A DNA stretch of 54,973 bases from an uncultured Eubacteriales bacterium (GCA_949284175.1 CASDVE010000027.1:1-54973), one strand, 5' to 3'. Positions 34,523 through 42,453 are shown, counted from the stretch's first letter. The notes: a model not told the origin generated them from the letters alone. A program made the numbers and translations.

Positions 34523-36319
34523 ATGTTACAAGAGTGTATTAATGTATTTAAGAGTCAGTTACAAGAGCCAGATGGGGAAACGTTAATTCTTGATCAGTAT
34601 GTTCCAAAAGATGGAAGTTATTATCTGATTACAAGAAAAGAAGAGCATACGTTTGAACTGGATGAACCTTTAGAGATTTCTTATGACAAAAAGAAGAAAG
34701 AAATCATAGGGACAATGGATGAGCGGTACGAGTTTATTAAATTTCTAGATTATCATAGCAAGTTGCTAGAAATGAATAAACCAATTGATCCAAAAAAACA
34801 AATCCATTCTAATAATTACTTGTCATTTTTTGTAAAAAAAGATGCTTTAAAAGATGGAAAAATCACAAAAGAGATTATAGAAGGTTATTATAAAATATTA
34901 GAAGATCCAACAATAAAGTATAAAAAAGGAAATGCAAGAAAAATCTATGATAAAACAGTGCAATTAATTGGAGAGTTGGATAGAGAATTTTTATTAGAAA
35001 TAAAAGAGTGGATTTTAAGTTTCGATTTTTCAAGGCTTGTGGCTGGAGCCGATAAAGGTTATCTAAAGTTATTTTTTATATTGGAAGATAAAAATACTAC
35101 AAAACAATTGCATGAAAAAGAAGGAAAGCGGTATCTACTGCCTAATCTTTTCAAAAATAATGATTTTAATGTTGAGGTAGAAGGAGAAATATGGGGACTT
35201 CCCAATGATAACTTAAACATGAATGAGAGTAAGCCTTTACTAGGGCATTTGGATCGAAATGAGAAGGTACCATGTCTAATTTCGCAAGAAGATGCTTTGC
35301 TTCGCTCTCAATTTTTTGATTATTTAATGGGACTAGCTTCTATTGAAAAGTATAATATTTATGTGGATTTTGAAAAGAATAAAATTGATGGTTATCGAAG
35401 TGGAGAAAATCCAAAATCCATTGACAATGGTTGCTTTTTAAGAATTCAAAAAGGAAAAACAGAAGTGGAGATTCAACTTGTAGAGCAAGTTGTGAATTTT
35501 AATAGCAATATGAGGAAATCATTTTATTATATTAATTATTTTGGATTGAAAAAGGAAGATATATTAAAGCCAGAAGCATTAAAAACTATGGGGGAGATAG
35601 AAAGTAAAATTAATACAATATTTTTTAATGGGAAATTAATAAGTAATTATTTTACTAAGGGAAAAGATATTACATTGTATGATTCTATATTAAAGCAATA
35701 CATTTTAAGAGCAAGAAATAGAATTTTTACTTACTTTCATACAAATCAAGAAGTAAAGCTAATTGGTATAATGAAAACTCTTATGTGGGAATTAATTCAT
35801 AATGTTTTAACAGGAGAAGAAAAGGAGTTTGTAAAGAAAGAGAAGTTAAAGAAACAGCTTAATTTGCGTTGGGCATTGCTGAACTATTGGGATGATGAAG
35901 AGGAGGAAATTAGTATGCAAACAGTTAGACAAAGTGTTAGGGAAAAAATTAATACAAAAGAAGATTGGGGGTTTGCATCAAAAGAAGAATATTATTATGC
36001 AGCCGGACAGATTATATCATATTTATTTTCTTTAAGCAAAGCAAAGTCAATACCAGCATCAGCGATCAATCAATTTCTAAATGTCAAAAATAAAGAGCAA
36101 TTTTTAGAACGATTATTGCGTATTTATCAAAAGTATAATTATAGATTTAAATTTATAAATCGTTTTCAGAGAACATTTGCAAGATTGCAACAGGTGAGAG
36201 AAGAATGGAAATTGGATAAAATTTGGCTTGTGGCAGGTTTTGCAGATGATAATTTATTTTATGAGGAATCAAAAGTAGAAAAAAATGAAGATAGTGTAGA
36301 AATAATGGAGGAGGAATGA
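34523..36319 (+). CDS. cas8b: type I-B Cascade large subunit Cas8b
   Basis: 598 residues, between cas6 and cas7. The sequence fits the Cas8b (Csh1-like) large subunit: an N-terminal region with Lys/Asp-rich loops, FLDYHSKLLEMNKPIDPKKQIHSNNYLSFF, and a helical C-terminal domain from about residue 465. It recognises the PAM and recruits Cas3. No CxxC zinc pair is present, as in some Cas8b. Family identity rests mainly on position plus overall pattern. The Shine-Dalgarno GGAGG is 15 nt upstream of ATG 34523 and AAGGG is nearer at 6 nt. The C-terminal part probably also yields a separate small subunit. Confidence 0.85.
   Translation: MLQECINVFKSQLQEPDGETLILDQYVPKDGSYYLITRKEEHTFELDEPLEISYDKKKKEIIGTMDERYEFIKFLDYHSKLLEMNKPIDPKKQIHSNNYLSFFVKKDALKDGKITKEIIEGYYKILEDPTIKYKKGNARKIYDKTVQLIGELDREFLLEIKEWILSFDFSRLVAGADKGYLKLFFILEDKNTTKQLHEKEGKRYLLPNLFKNNDFNVEVEGEIWGLPNDNLNMNESKPLLGHLDRNEKVPCLISQEDALLRSQFFDYLMGLASIEKYNIYVDFEKNKIDGYRSGENPKSIDNGCFLRIQKGKTEVEIQLVEQVVNFNSNMRKSFYYINYFGLKKEDILKPEALKTMGEIESKINTIFFNGKLISNYFTKGKDITLYDSILKQYILRARNRIFTYFHTNQEVKLIGIMKTLMWELIHNVLTGEEKEFVKKEKLKKQLNLRWALLNYWDDEEEEISMQTVRQSVREKINTKEDWGFASKEEYYYAAGQIISYLFSLSKAKSIPASAINQFLNVKNKEQFLERLLRIYQKYNYRFKFINRFQRTFARLQQVREEWKLDKIWLVAGFADDNLFYEESKVEKNEDSVEIMEEE
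35915..36319 (+). CDS. cas11b: probable internally translated small subunit Cas11b
   Basis: Inside cas8b, AGGAGG (35901-35906) stands 8 nt before an in-frame ATG at 35915 (Met465), giving a 134-residue helical protein MQTVRQSVREKINTKEDW and onward. Internal translation of the Cas8 C-terminus as Cas11 is established for type I-B and related Cascades. The spacing and sequence of this Shine-Dalgarno are better than those of cas8b itself. Confidence 0.75.
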   Translation: MQTVRQSVREKINTKEDWGFASKEEYYYAAGQIISYLFSLSKAKSIPASAINQFLNVKNKEQFLERLLRIYQKYNYRFKFINRFQRTFARLQQVREEWKLDKIWLVAGFADDNLFYEESKVEKNEDSVEIMEEE

Positions 36320-36323
36320 TTTT

Positions 36324-37238
36324 ATGATGAATAAGAGAGTGTATGGAGTTTTAGGGATTGCTTCTATTATGGCTAATTGGAATGCGGATTTTACGGGATA
36401 TCCTAAAAGCACAAGTGAAGGAAAAATTTTTGGAAGTGATAAAGCGTTTAAATATCCAATGAAGAAAATGTGGGATCAACAGGGAGAAAAAGTATTATAT
36501 ATCAAATCATTACATTTTGAAAATAAGACAGGAAATTTAGTTCCGATGAAATTAAAGGAACGATATGAATTTATTTTTGGTGTAAAGGATTTAAAAAACC
36601 AAAAAACAGTAGTTACGAATTTATTTCAAGCGATTGATGTAAAAAATTTTGGTGCTACTTTTGCAGAAAAAGAGAATAATATTTCTATTACAGGTGCAGT
36701 GCAGTTTGGACAAGGAATGAATTATTATGAAGAATCAGAGGCTCAAGAACAGCAAATTTTATCTCCATTTATCGATCCAAAAGCGAAAGATGCGAAAAAC
36801 TCCACTCTTGGAACAAAGATTGTCAGTGATGAGGCTCATTATTTTTATCCATTTTCTGTAAATCCTTTCGCCTATAAGGAATATGTGGAATTAGGGGTAA
36901 CGGAGGGATATACAGAAGAAGACTATGAAACGTTTAAGAAAACTTCTTTAGTTGCAGCTACCTCTTATGCGACTAACGCAAAAGAAGGTTGTGAAAATGA
37001 GTTTGGTCTTTTTGTAGAAACAGCACCTGACTGTTATTTACCAAATCTAACAAGTATGATTCGTTTTGAAAAAGGAGAAGATAAAAATAAAATTTCAGTG
37101 TTCTGTGGAAGTTTATTAAATGAAATGAAAGAGCAGATTGAAAAAGTTGAAATTTATTATAATCCATCCACAACAGAAATTGAAACCGATATTGAGGGAG
37201 TGAAATGTTATCATATCTTTACACAGAAAGAGGTGTAA
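36324..37238 (+). CDS. cas7: type I-B Cascade backbone Cas7 (Csh2-type)
   Basis: 304 residues. The N-terminal KRVYGVLGIASIMANWNADF and FTGYPKSTSEGKIFGSDKAFKYPMKKMWDQQG are typical of the Csh2-like Cas7 proteins that coat the crRNA in I-B Cascade. GGAGGAGG precedes the start; ATG 36327 is the next possible start. Followed by cas5 after 3 nt. Confidence 0.9.
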   Translation: MMNKRVYGVLGIASIMANWNADFTGYPKSTSEGKIFGSDKAFKYPMKKMWDQQGEKVLYIKSLHFENKTGNLVPMKLKERYEFIFGVKDLKNQKTVVTNLFQAIDVKNFGATFAEKENNISITGAVQFGQGMNYYEESEAQEQQILSPFIDPKAKDAKNSTLGTKIVSDEAHYFYPFSVNPFAYKEYVELGVTEGYTEEDYETFKKTSLVAATSYATNAKEGCENEFGLFVETAPDCYLPNLTSMIRFEKGEDKNKISVFCGSLLNEMKEQIEKVEIYYNPSTTEIETDIEGVKCYHIFTQKEV

Positions 37239-37241
37239 AAT

Positions 37242-37970
37242 ATGAGGTTCGTAAAATTCACATTAAAAGGAGAACACGCATTTTTTAAAAAACCAGATGT
37301 GAATTCTTATGTTTATTTTACATATAATCAGATTCATAAGGTTGCTTTGCTAGGAATGTTTGGAGCAATTTTGGGATACAAAGGTTATGAATCCCAAAAG
37401 GGAAAGGCATATCCTGAATTTTATGAAAAGTTAAAGAATTTAAGGTTGGCAATTATTCCAAAAAGTAAATATGGTATTTTTCCAAAGAAGATCCAAGTAT
37501 TCAACAATTCCGTAGGTTATGCTTCTTTTGAACAAGGGGGGAATCTCATTGTAAAGGAGCAGTGGATTGAGAATCCTGAATGGGAGATTTATTTTGCAAT
37601 AGTTGATGAAGTGAGTGAACAACTAGCAGATTTTATTTTAAAGAGAAAATGTATTTATATCCCTTATTTAGGAAAGAATGATCATCCAGCAGAGATTTGG
37701 AATCCAGTTTGTTTAGAGGGAAGAGAGAAAAAAGAAGAAGGTATAATGATTCATAGTCTTATGCCAAAAAATGAAGTACAATGGGATCCAGATGTTGAGG
37801 AAGAGGAGATGGAGGAACTTTTATTCCGATATGAGGAAGACTTGCCCACTGGTTTAACAGAAAATGTAAATACGTATCAATTGACAAAGTTGATTTATAC
37901 GAATCAGCCCATCGAAGAAAGTATATCTCCAATTTATGAGGTGGAAGGTAAAAATATAATATTGATATAA
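37242..37970 (+). CDS. cas5: type I-B Cascade protein Cas5
   Basis: 242 residues. MRFVKFTLKGEHAFFKKPDVNSYVYFTYNQIHKVALLGMFGAILG is the N-terminal pattern of Cas5 (Cas5h-like), which holds the 5' handle of the crRNA. It is the last gene of the Cascade operon. The middle carries an acidic insertion (DPDVEEEEMEELLFRYEED). Confidence 0.9.
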   Translation: MRFVKFTLKGEHAFFKKPDVNSYVYFTYNQIHKVALLGMFGAILGYKGYESQKGKAYPEFYEKLKNLRLAIIPKSKYGIFPKKIQVFNNSVGYASFEQGGNLIVKEQWIENPEWEIYFAIVDEVSEQLADFILKRKCIYIPYLGKNDHPAEIWNPVCLEGREKKEEGIMIHSLMPKNEVQWDPDVEEEEMEELLFRYEEDLPTGLTENVNTYQLTKLIYTNQPIEESISPIYEVEGKNIILI

Positions 37971-37978
37971 AAAGAATA

Positions 37979-38034
37979 GAAAGATGGCTATTACAGGAAG
38001 CATACAAAGATACCGAATGTAATAGCCTATCTTT
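37979..38034 (+). terminator. hairpin after cas5
   Basis: AAAGATGGCTATTAC (37980-37994) pairs with GTAATAGCCTATCTTT (38019-38034) with one bulged base and a 24-nt loop. It closes the cas operon; the weak T-run overlaps the next promoter. Confidence 0.6.
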
Positions 38035-38042
38035 GGTATAAT
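38034..38042 (+). promoter_or_regulatory. extended -10 promoter of the Septu pair
   Basis: TGGTATAAT (38034-38042) lies directly on the end of the cas5 terminator stem, about 33 nt before the ATPase start. No clear -35. Confidence 0.5.
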
Positions 38043-38074
38043 ATGGAAATAATATTAAAGTAGGGAGTGTGAAT

Positions 38075-39250
38075 ATGGAACAATTTTATATATCAGAATT
38101 AAAAATAAGAAAAGTTCGTCATTTAAATAATATGACAATTTCACTATCAAAAAATGGAATGAAGCATCTGATTATTACAGGAAAAAATGGTAGTGGAAAA
38201 ACTAGTATTTTAGAAGCGATTGTTCAACTCTTTCAATCAATTACATCAATAAATGATACAGTATGGAAAAATTTTACTTCTGTTCAAGAACAACAATTTG
38301 TAGACCATTTACTGGAGCAACAAAATGTAGAAGTGGAATTTAATGTTCCATTAAAAGAGATAAACATACAGTTTAGAAAAGGCGCTTTTATCGTTGGATA
38401 TTATAAAGCAGAACGTAAATTTGAAGCAGAGATTCCAAAGCATGTAGAAAAAGTAGATATAAAAGAAAATTATGGAGTTACAGAAACTCCTAGAGAGAAT
38501 TTTATTAAATATTTATTGGATTTAAAGATGACACAGGCATTAGCGATAGCTGGAGGGAAAGCAGAAAAAGCAGAGAGCATTAAAGAATGGTTTGAGAATT
38601 TTGAGCATCTATTGCAAAAAATCTTTCAAGATTCTACTTTGAATTTAGAATTTGATGAAGATACTTTTACTTTCCATTTATATCAAGAAGGAAGAGAGGC
38701 GTTTGATTTTAATACATTATCAAGTGGATATGCGGCTATTTTGGATATTGTAGTTGACATTATGCTTCGGATGGAAAAGTATACTAATAAAAAATTTCAA
38801 TATGATATGACTGGAATTATTTTGATTGATGAAATAGAAACACATCTGCATTTAAAATTACAAAGAAAAATTTTAGATTGGTTAACGACAATCTTTCCTA
38901 ATATTCAATTTATCGTATCCACCCATTCACCATTTATTTTAAATAGTATAGAAAATGTGGTGATATACGATTTAGAACAGCATACTTTAATCGAGCATGG
39001 ATTAATTGATGTGCCTTATGAGGGAATAGTGGAAGGATACTTTAAAGCGGATTCTATGTCCGATTTATTAAAAGAAAAATATGAAAGGTATAAGGAGTTA
39101 GTAAAAAAAGAAGAGCTTTCTGATGAAGATTTCGAAGAAATCGCTAAGCTAGAAATATTTTTGGAGGAGATACCAGATTATTTAGCTTTTGATATCACGA
39201 CAGAATATAAGCGGTTAAAATTGGAGTTTGAAAATAGAGAGGATATATAA
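38075..39250 (+). CDS. ptuA: Septu ATPase PtuA
   Basis: 391 residues from ATG 38075 (GGGAG at 38063-38067, 7 nt spacing); a GTG at 38069 is too close to the Shine-Dalgarno. RecF/SMC-like ABC ATPase: Walker A TGKNGSGKTSILEAI (K42), signature-like TLSSGYAAILDI, Walker B GIILIDEIETHLH (D252, E253) and H-loop STHSPFILNS. A helical, acidic C-terminus (YKELVKKEELSDEDFEEIAKLE) follows. Its stop overlaps the start of the HNH gene by one base. The pairing matches Septu (PtuA/PtuB), an anti-phage system. Retron effectors use the same pair, but no reverse transcriptase is present. Confidence 0.88.
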   Translation: MEQFYISELKIRKVRHLNNMTISLSKNGMKHLIITGKNGSGKTSILEAIVQLFQSITSINDTVWKNFTSVQEQQFVDHLLEQQNVEVEFNVPLKEINIQFRKGAFIVGYYKAERKFEAEIPKHVEKVDIKENYGVTETPRENFIKYLLDLKMTQALAIAGGKAEKAESIKEWFENFEHLLQKIFQDSTLNLEFDEDTFTFHLYQEGREAFDFNTLSSGYAAILDIVVDIMLRMEKYTNKKFQYDMTGIILIDEIETHLHLKLQRKILDWLTTIFPNIQFIVSTHSPFILNSIENVVIYDLEQHTLIEHGLIDVPYEGIVEGYFKADSMSDLLKEKYERYKELVKKEELSDEDFEEIAKLEIFLEEIPDYLAFDITTEYKRLKLEFENREDI

Positions 39251-39912
39251 TGGTTAAGATTAAAAGAACCTTTCCTGCCCCAAAATCTTTAGCTTTAGAA
39301 TACAAAAAAGTCAATGGAAGTTATTCAGAACCAGATGTTGTAGCACAATTATTACATGATTTTCATGAAAAATGTTATATATGCGAACTAAAGGAGTTAC
39401 AAGATCCACAAGTGGAGCATTTACTTCCCCATAAAAATGGAAAATATAAAGAGAGAAAGTTTGACTGGGAAAATTTATTTTTATCATGTGGACATTGTAA
39501 TGGGGTGAAAAATAAAGAGAAGTATGATGAAGTTATATTAGACTGTTGTAAAAGAGATCCAGAGGAAGTCATTGAATTTCGATTAGAAGAGAATAATGTT
39601 TGTATTCAGTCTAAGGATAGTTCTGATTTAAAATCAGTCAGAACAGCTGAGTTAGTGCAGGAAGTATTTAATGTATGTGATACGGGAATGCGAATTTATA
39701 AAAGTAAAAAGAGATTGGAAAAATTACAAGAAGAGATGAATGTTCTCTATACGAAATTAGATTCTTATAAAAAGCAACCGAATTCAAAAGTAACTTTGAG
39801 GACATTAAAGGCACTATTAAAGAGAGAATCACAGTTTGCAGCCTTTAAGCGAAATTATGTTAGAGAACATTTGGATAAATTTCCGAAATTAAAAGAATAT
39901 GTGGAAGATTAG
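39250..39912 (+). CDS. ptuB: Septu HNH endonuclease PtuB
   Basis: 220 residues, translated with ptuA through a TAATG overlap. HNH nuclease core with zinc cysteines: C42 and C45 (KCYICELKEL), E56-H57 and H61 (VEHLLPH), NLFLSCGHCNGVKN with C80 and C83. The C-terminal half is helical with a long coiled region (KKRLEKLQEEMNVLYTKLDSYKK). It should be the DNA-cutting component guided or controlled by PtuA. Confidence 0.88.
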   Translation: MVKIKRTFPAPKSLALEYKKVNGSYSEPDVVAQLLHDFHEKCYICELKELQDPQVEHLLPHKNGKYKERKFDWENLFLSCGHCNGVKNKEKYDEVILDCCKRDPEEVIEFRLEENNVCIQSKDSSDLKSVRTAELVQEVFNVCDTGMRIYKSKKRLEKLQEEMNVLYTKLDSYKKQPNSKVTLRTLKALLKRESQFAAFKRNYVREHLDKFPKLKEYVED

Positions 39913-39925
39913 ATAATAAGCTATG

Positions 39926-39962
39926 CAAGGGAATGGATTCTCTTGTGTGGGTTATTTTTATT
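39926..39962 (+). terminator. terminator-like hairpin after ptuB
   Basis: CAAGGGAAT (39926-39934) pairs with ATTCTCTTG (39937-39945, one G-T), then TTATTTTTATTT. It directly precedes copy C of the dispersed element. Confidence 0.5.
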
Positions 39963-40057
39963 TACGTGAAAGCAACGAGTCATGCAAGAGCATGTATGCT
40001 CTTATATGACGACTGCTTGCGAACGTGAGAAGTTCGCAAAGCGTGCTTCTCATCGTT
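39961..40057. repeat. dispersed two-hairpin element, copy C
   Basis: The clearest copy: TTTACGTGAAAGCAACGA at the start; hairpin 1 GTCAT-gc-AAGAGCAT-gt-ATGCTCTT-at-ATGAC (39979-40010); hairpin 2a GCGAAC (40019-40024) with GTTCGC (40032-40037); alternative hairpin 2b GAGAAG (40027-40032) with CTTCTC (40046-40051); end CATCGTT. Hairpins 2a and 2b share bases and cannot both form. Confidence 0.8.
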
Positions 40058-40082
40058 CTTATACAATCAATTATTAAGATTT

Positions 40083-40139
40083 TAGTTGCTATTTTAGTAA
40101 GACTATTTTACAATCATTCAAGGATAGACATAGCAACTA
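40083..40139 (+). promoter_or_regulatory. perfect 10-bp inverted repeat in the leader of the DUF4430 gene
   Basis: TAGTTGCTAT (40083-40092) pairs with ATAGCAACTA (40130-40139) around a 37-nt loop, 18 nt before the Shine-Dalgarno. No T-run follows. It may be a structured leader or paired operator half sites. I searched for cobalamin riboswitch landmarks and did not find them. Confidence 0.4.
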
Positions 40140-40168
40140 GAAAGTGAATAGGAAAAGAAAGGAATTAT

Positions 40169-40561
40169 ATGAAAGAAAAAAAATATTTGTTAGGAATTGT
40201 CGGATTGCTTGTATTATGTGTTCTAGCATGGTTTTTATATTCTCATTTTAAACCACAAGCAGTAGAAGGTGATAAGACAATTAAAGTTTTGGTGGTACAT
40301 GGAAATAAAGAGGAAAAAACATTTGAATATCAAACAGATGCCGAGTATCTTGCTGATGTCTTAAAAGTAGAACATTTAGTGGAAGGAGAAGAGGGAGAGT
40401 ATGGTCTTTTTATCACTTCCGTAGATGGGGAAGAGGCAGATGATACAAAGCAACAATGGTGGTGTATTACAAAAAATGGAGAGCAGTTAAATACCTCAGC
40501 AAGCCAAACACCGATTATGGATGGAGAACAATATGAACTCACATTGAAAGAAGGATATTAA
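40169..40561 (+). CDS. DUF4430 domain protein, membrane anchored
   Basis: 130 residues. One N-terminal membrane segment (YLLGIVGLLVLCVLAWFLYSHF) followed by an extracellular beta-rich DUF4430 domain (TIKVLVVHGNKEEKTFEYQTD, QQWWCITKNGEQLNTSASQTPIMDGEQYELTL). The domain is related to the C-terminal domain of transcobalamin. No lipobox cysteine in the right place, so it is more likely a membrane-anchored than a lipoprotein. It precedes an ECF S component with TAA and GTG adjoining, which suggests a joint role in binding and importing a vitamin-like molecule, possibly a corrinoid; this is inference. Confidence 0.85.
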   Translation: MKEKKYLLGIVGLLVLCVLAWFLYSHFKPQAVEGDKTIKVLVVHGNKEEKTFEYQTDAEYLADVLKVEHLVEGEEGEYGLFITSVDGEEADDTKQQWWCITKNGEQLNTSASQTPIMDGEQYELTLKEGY

Positions 40562-41074
40562 GTGATAAGTTTAAAGACAAGAGAACTTGTTCTCATGGCA
40601 ATTTTTACTTCTATTTTATTTGTTTCCCAAGTGGCATTAGGCTTCTTACCCAATGTAGAAGTAGTGAGTCTACTCATTATTTTATATACCATTCATTTTA
40701 GGAAAAAAGTATTCTTCATTATTTATGGATTTGTATTGTTGGAAGGTCTACTCTATGGATTTGGGCTGTGGTGGATTAGTTACTTGTATTTATGGAGTAT
40801 TTTAGCGGTGATAACATTATGCTTTAAGAAACAGACTTCTGTTCTATTTTGGAGTTTTCTTTCAGGAGTATTTGGAATCACTTTTGGAGCACTTTGTGCC
40901 TTACCTTATCTAGTATTAAGTGGAGTAAAAGCCGCCTTTGCTTATTGGGTGGCAGGACTGCTCTATGATATTCCACACTGCATTGGCAATGTGATTGTTT
41001 GCTTCTTATTATTTAAACCATTGGATAAGCTCATAGGCAAAGCGGTTTATTCAGAGCGATACAACAATGAATGA
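40562..41074 (+). CDS. ECF transporter S component
   Basis: 170 residues, six predicted membrane segments. GTG 40562 starts right after the previous stop and gives MISLKTRELVLMAIFTSILFVSQVALGFLPNVEVVSLLIILYTIHF, typical of ECF S proteins (substrate-binding membrane subunit). The common energising ABC subunits are not nearby, as usual for group II ECF systems. Substrate not determined; the DUF4430 partner points to a vitamin or corrinoid. Confidence 0.85.
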   Translation: MISLKTRELVLMAIFTSILFVSQVALGFLPNVEVVSLLIILYTIHFRKKVFFIIYGFVLLEGLLYGFGLWWISYLYLWSILAVITLCFKKQTSVLFWSFLSGVFGITFGALCALPYLVLSGVKAAFAYWVAGLLYDIPHCIGNVIVCFLLFKPLDKLIGKAVYSERYNNE

Positions 41075-41105
41075 AACCAATTGGAAAAGGAACTTTTATT
41101 CCACA

Positions 41106-41138
41106 AAAGGCAACTCGGTAAAGGGTTGCCTTTCTTTT
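41106..41138 (+). terminator. terminator of the DUF4430/ECF operon
   Basis: AAAGGCAAC (41106-41114) pairs perfectly with GTTGCCTTT (41125-41133), followed by CTTTTG. Confidence 0.8.
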
Positions 41139-41139
41139 G

Positions 41140-41236
41140 TTTATGCAAAGACAACGAGCTATGAGAGAGTATGTATGCTCACCTATGGGGACTATCTGCG
41201 AGTCAGAGAAGTTCCCAAAGCGTGCTTCTTATTGCT
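41140..41236. repeat. dispersed two-hairpin element, copy D, overlapping a gene end
   Basis: Derived copy: TTTATGCAAAGACAACGAG, variable first hairpin, GCGAGTcagagaaGTTCCC, end AAAGCGTGCTTCTTATTG. Hairpin 2a is broken but GAGAAG/CTTCTT (one G-T) persists. The last 20 or so codons of the minus-strand AraC gene (41192 on) lie within it. Confidence 0.65.
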
Positions 41237-42286
41237 TCGAAAATCCCCTGGTGTAACACCATATTCCTTTTCAAACAGTTGATAAAAATGTGTTCGATTG
41301 GAGAAGCCTAGCTCTAAACAAATAGATGCAATGGAAGAATTGGTAGTGGCTAAAAGTTGAGAAGCCTTTTTTAAACGAAAAGTGAGTCCATATTCATATA
41401 GTGATACCCCTGCATATTTTTTGGAGATGGTGTTGAGATAATTTCCGCTATAATTTAACACTTGCTCAAGATCAGAACGTGTTAAACATCCGTTAGTATC
41501 TTCTAAAAGATGAGAAATGCGAGAAAATAACAAATAGTCTGATCGGGTTTTTAGCTTTACTGGTGTAATATGGAATAAGGATTCTGTGTTCAAATAATGG
41601 AAGAGTTCACAGATTGTATTTTTTACTGCATAAGTGCTTCCTAATTTTGGATATAGCATTTGGCTTAACAAGAGCTCGGATAGAAGATGCAGGTTTTCCA
41701 CACTATTTTGATTTTGATAGGAAGGAAAAAAATCCAGATAGTTTTTTTGTTCCGAAGTTTGAATATTTTCTTCCATAAAATGAAAAGCAAAATTTTCTTT
41801 TAAATAATGGTTATGTAAAAAATAGTCTTGTTCTTCTTTAAATATTTGATTGATAAAATCTATGGAAAGTCCAATAAAAAGCAGTTTTGCTTCTCCTATA
41901 AATTTCTCACGATGAACAATATTTCGATTAATAAGACAGCAACTACCTGTGGTATATAAGTAATCTTTTCCTTCTATTTGTTGATAAACCTCTCCATTTA
42001 ATACAATCATGAGTTCATAAAAGTTATGCCTGTGGGGCGAGCGTGTATTGAATTTATTTAGGGAAGTACCTGTATCATATCGGTAAAAGAATGTTTCTTT
42101 GGGAGAAAGCATGAGAATATTTAGAAAATCCCCTTCTCCTGCACCACGACAGTATTCTAATGTGAGTTGAATTGGCACCAGTAGATCCATATAGGAACTG
42201 AAATGATCGTTGGTGTTATGTATTTGTATAATATTTCCAGTGACGAAATTTGAATTGTTATGAGTAGTTGTTCGTTTCTTTTCCAC
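41192..42286 (-). CDS. AraC-family transcriptional regulator, divergent from GPH/GH2 operon
   Basis: 364 residues from a GTG with GGAGGGG 7 nt upstream on the minus strand. An N-terminal cupin-like domain (about 70-160; SPHRHNFYELMIVLNGEVYQQIEG, SCCLINRNIVHREKF) and a C-terminal two-HTH domain (LTRSDLEQVLNYSGNYLNTISKKYAGV, SIASICLELGFSNRTHFYQLFEKEYGVTPGDFR). It faces away from the transporter/glycosidase pair and is its likely regulator. The last 12 or so residues (NKKHALGTSLTRR) are supplied by copy D of the dispersed element rather than by the family domain, so the original end was probably altered. Confidence 0.92.
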   Translation of the reverse strand: MEKKRTTTHNNSNFVTGNIIQIHNTNDHFSSYMDLLVPIQLTLEYCRGAGEGDFLNILMLSPKETFFYRYDTGTSLNKFNTRSPHRHNFYELMIVLNGEVYQQIEGKDYLYTTGSCCLINRNIVHREKFIGEAKLLFIGLSIDFINQIFKEEQDYFLHNHYLKENFAFHFMEENIQTSEQKNYLDFFPSYQNQNSVENLHLLSELLLSQMLYPKLGSTYAVKNTICELFHYLNTESLFHITPVKLKTRSDYLLFSRISHLLEDTNGCLTRSDLEQVLNYSGNYLNTISKKYAGVSLYEYGLTFRLKKASQLLATTNSSIASICLELGFSNRTHFYQLFEKEYGVTPGDFRSNKKHALGTSLTRR

Positions 42287-42453
42287 TTTGTCCCCTCCAA
42301 TAAAAATAAATATTCACATATATGATACAAAAATGAGTGGGAATCCCATATTTATGACATTGTTTGAATTGTGCATATTTGCTAATATTTATTTATTATA
42401 TAACTTAGTATACATAAAAATGCTGAAAATGTAAAGAAATGGAGGGACTTCAT

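Noticed and set aside
30621..37970. Adaptation genes cas1, cas2 or cas4
   Set aside because: Every frame between the array and the Septu pair was accounted for; none shows Cas1, Cas2 or Cas4 features.
38075..39912. Retron carrying PtuA/PtuB effectors
   Set aside because: No reverse transcriptase gene or msr/msd-like RNA is visible on either side, so a plain Septu pair is the better reading.
39913..40168. Cobalamin riboswitch before the DUF4430/ECF pair
   Set aside because: None of the conserved B12-box sequence could be found; only an unassigned perfect stem is present.
41067..41282. 71-codon plus-strand frame after the ECF gene
   Set aside because: It crosses a perfect terminator hairpin and copy D of the dispersed element and shows no protein-like pattern.
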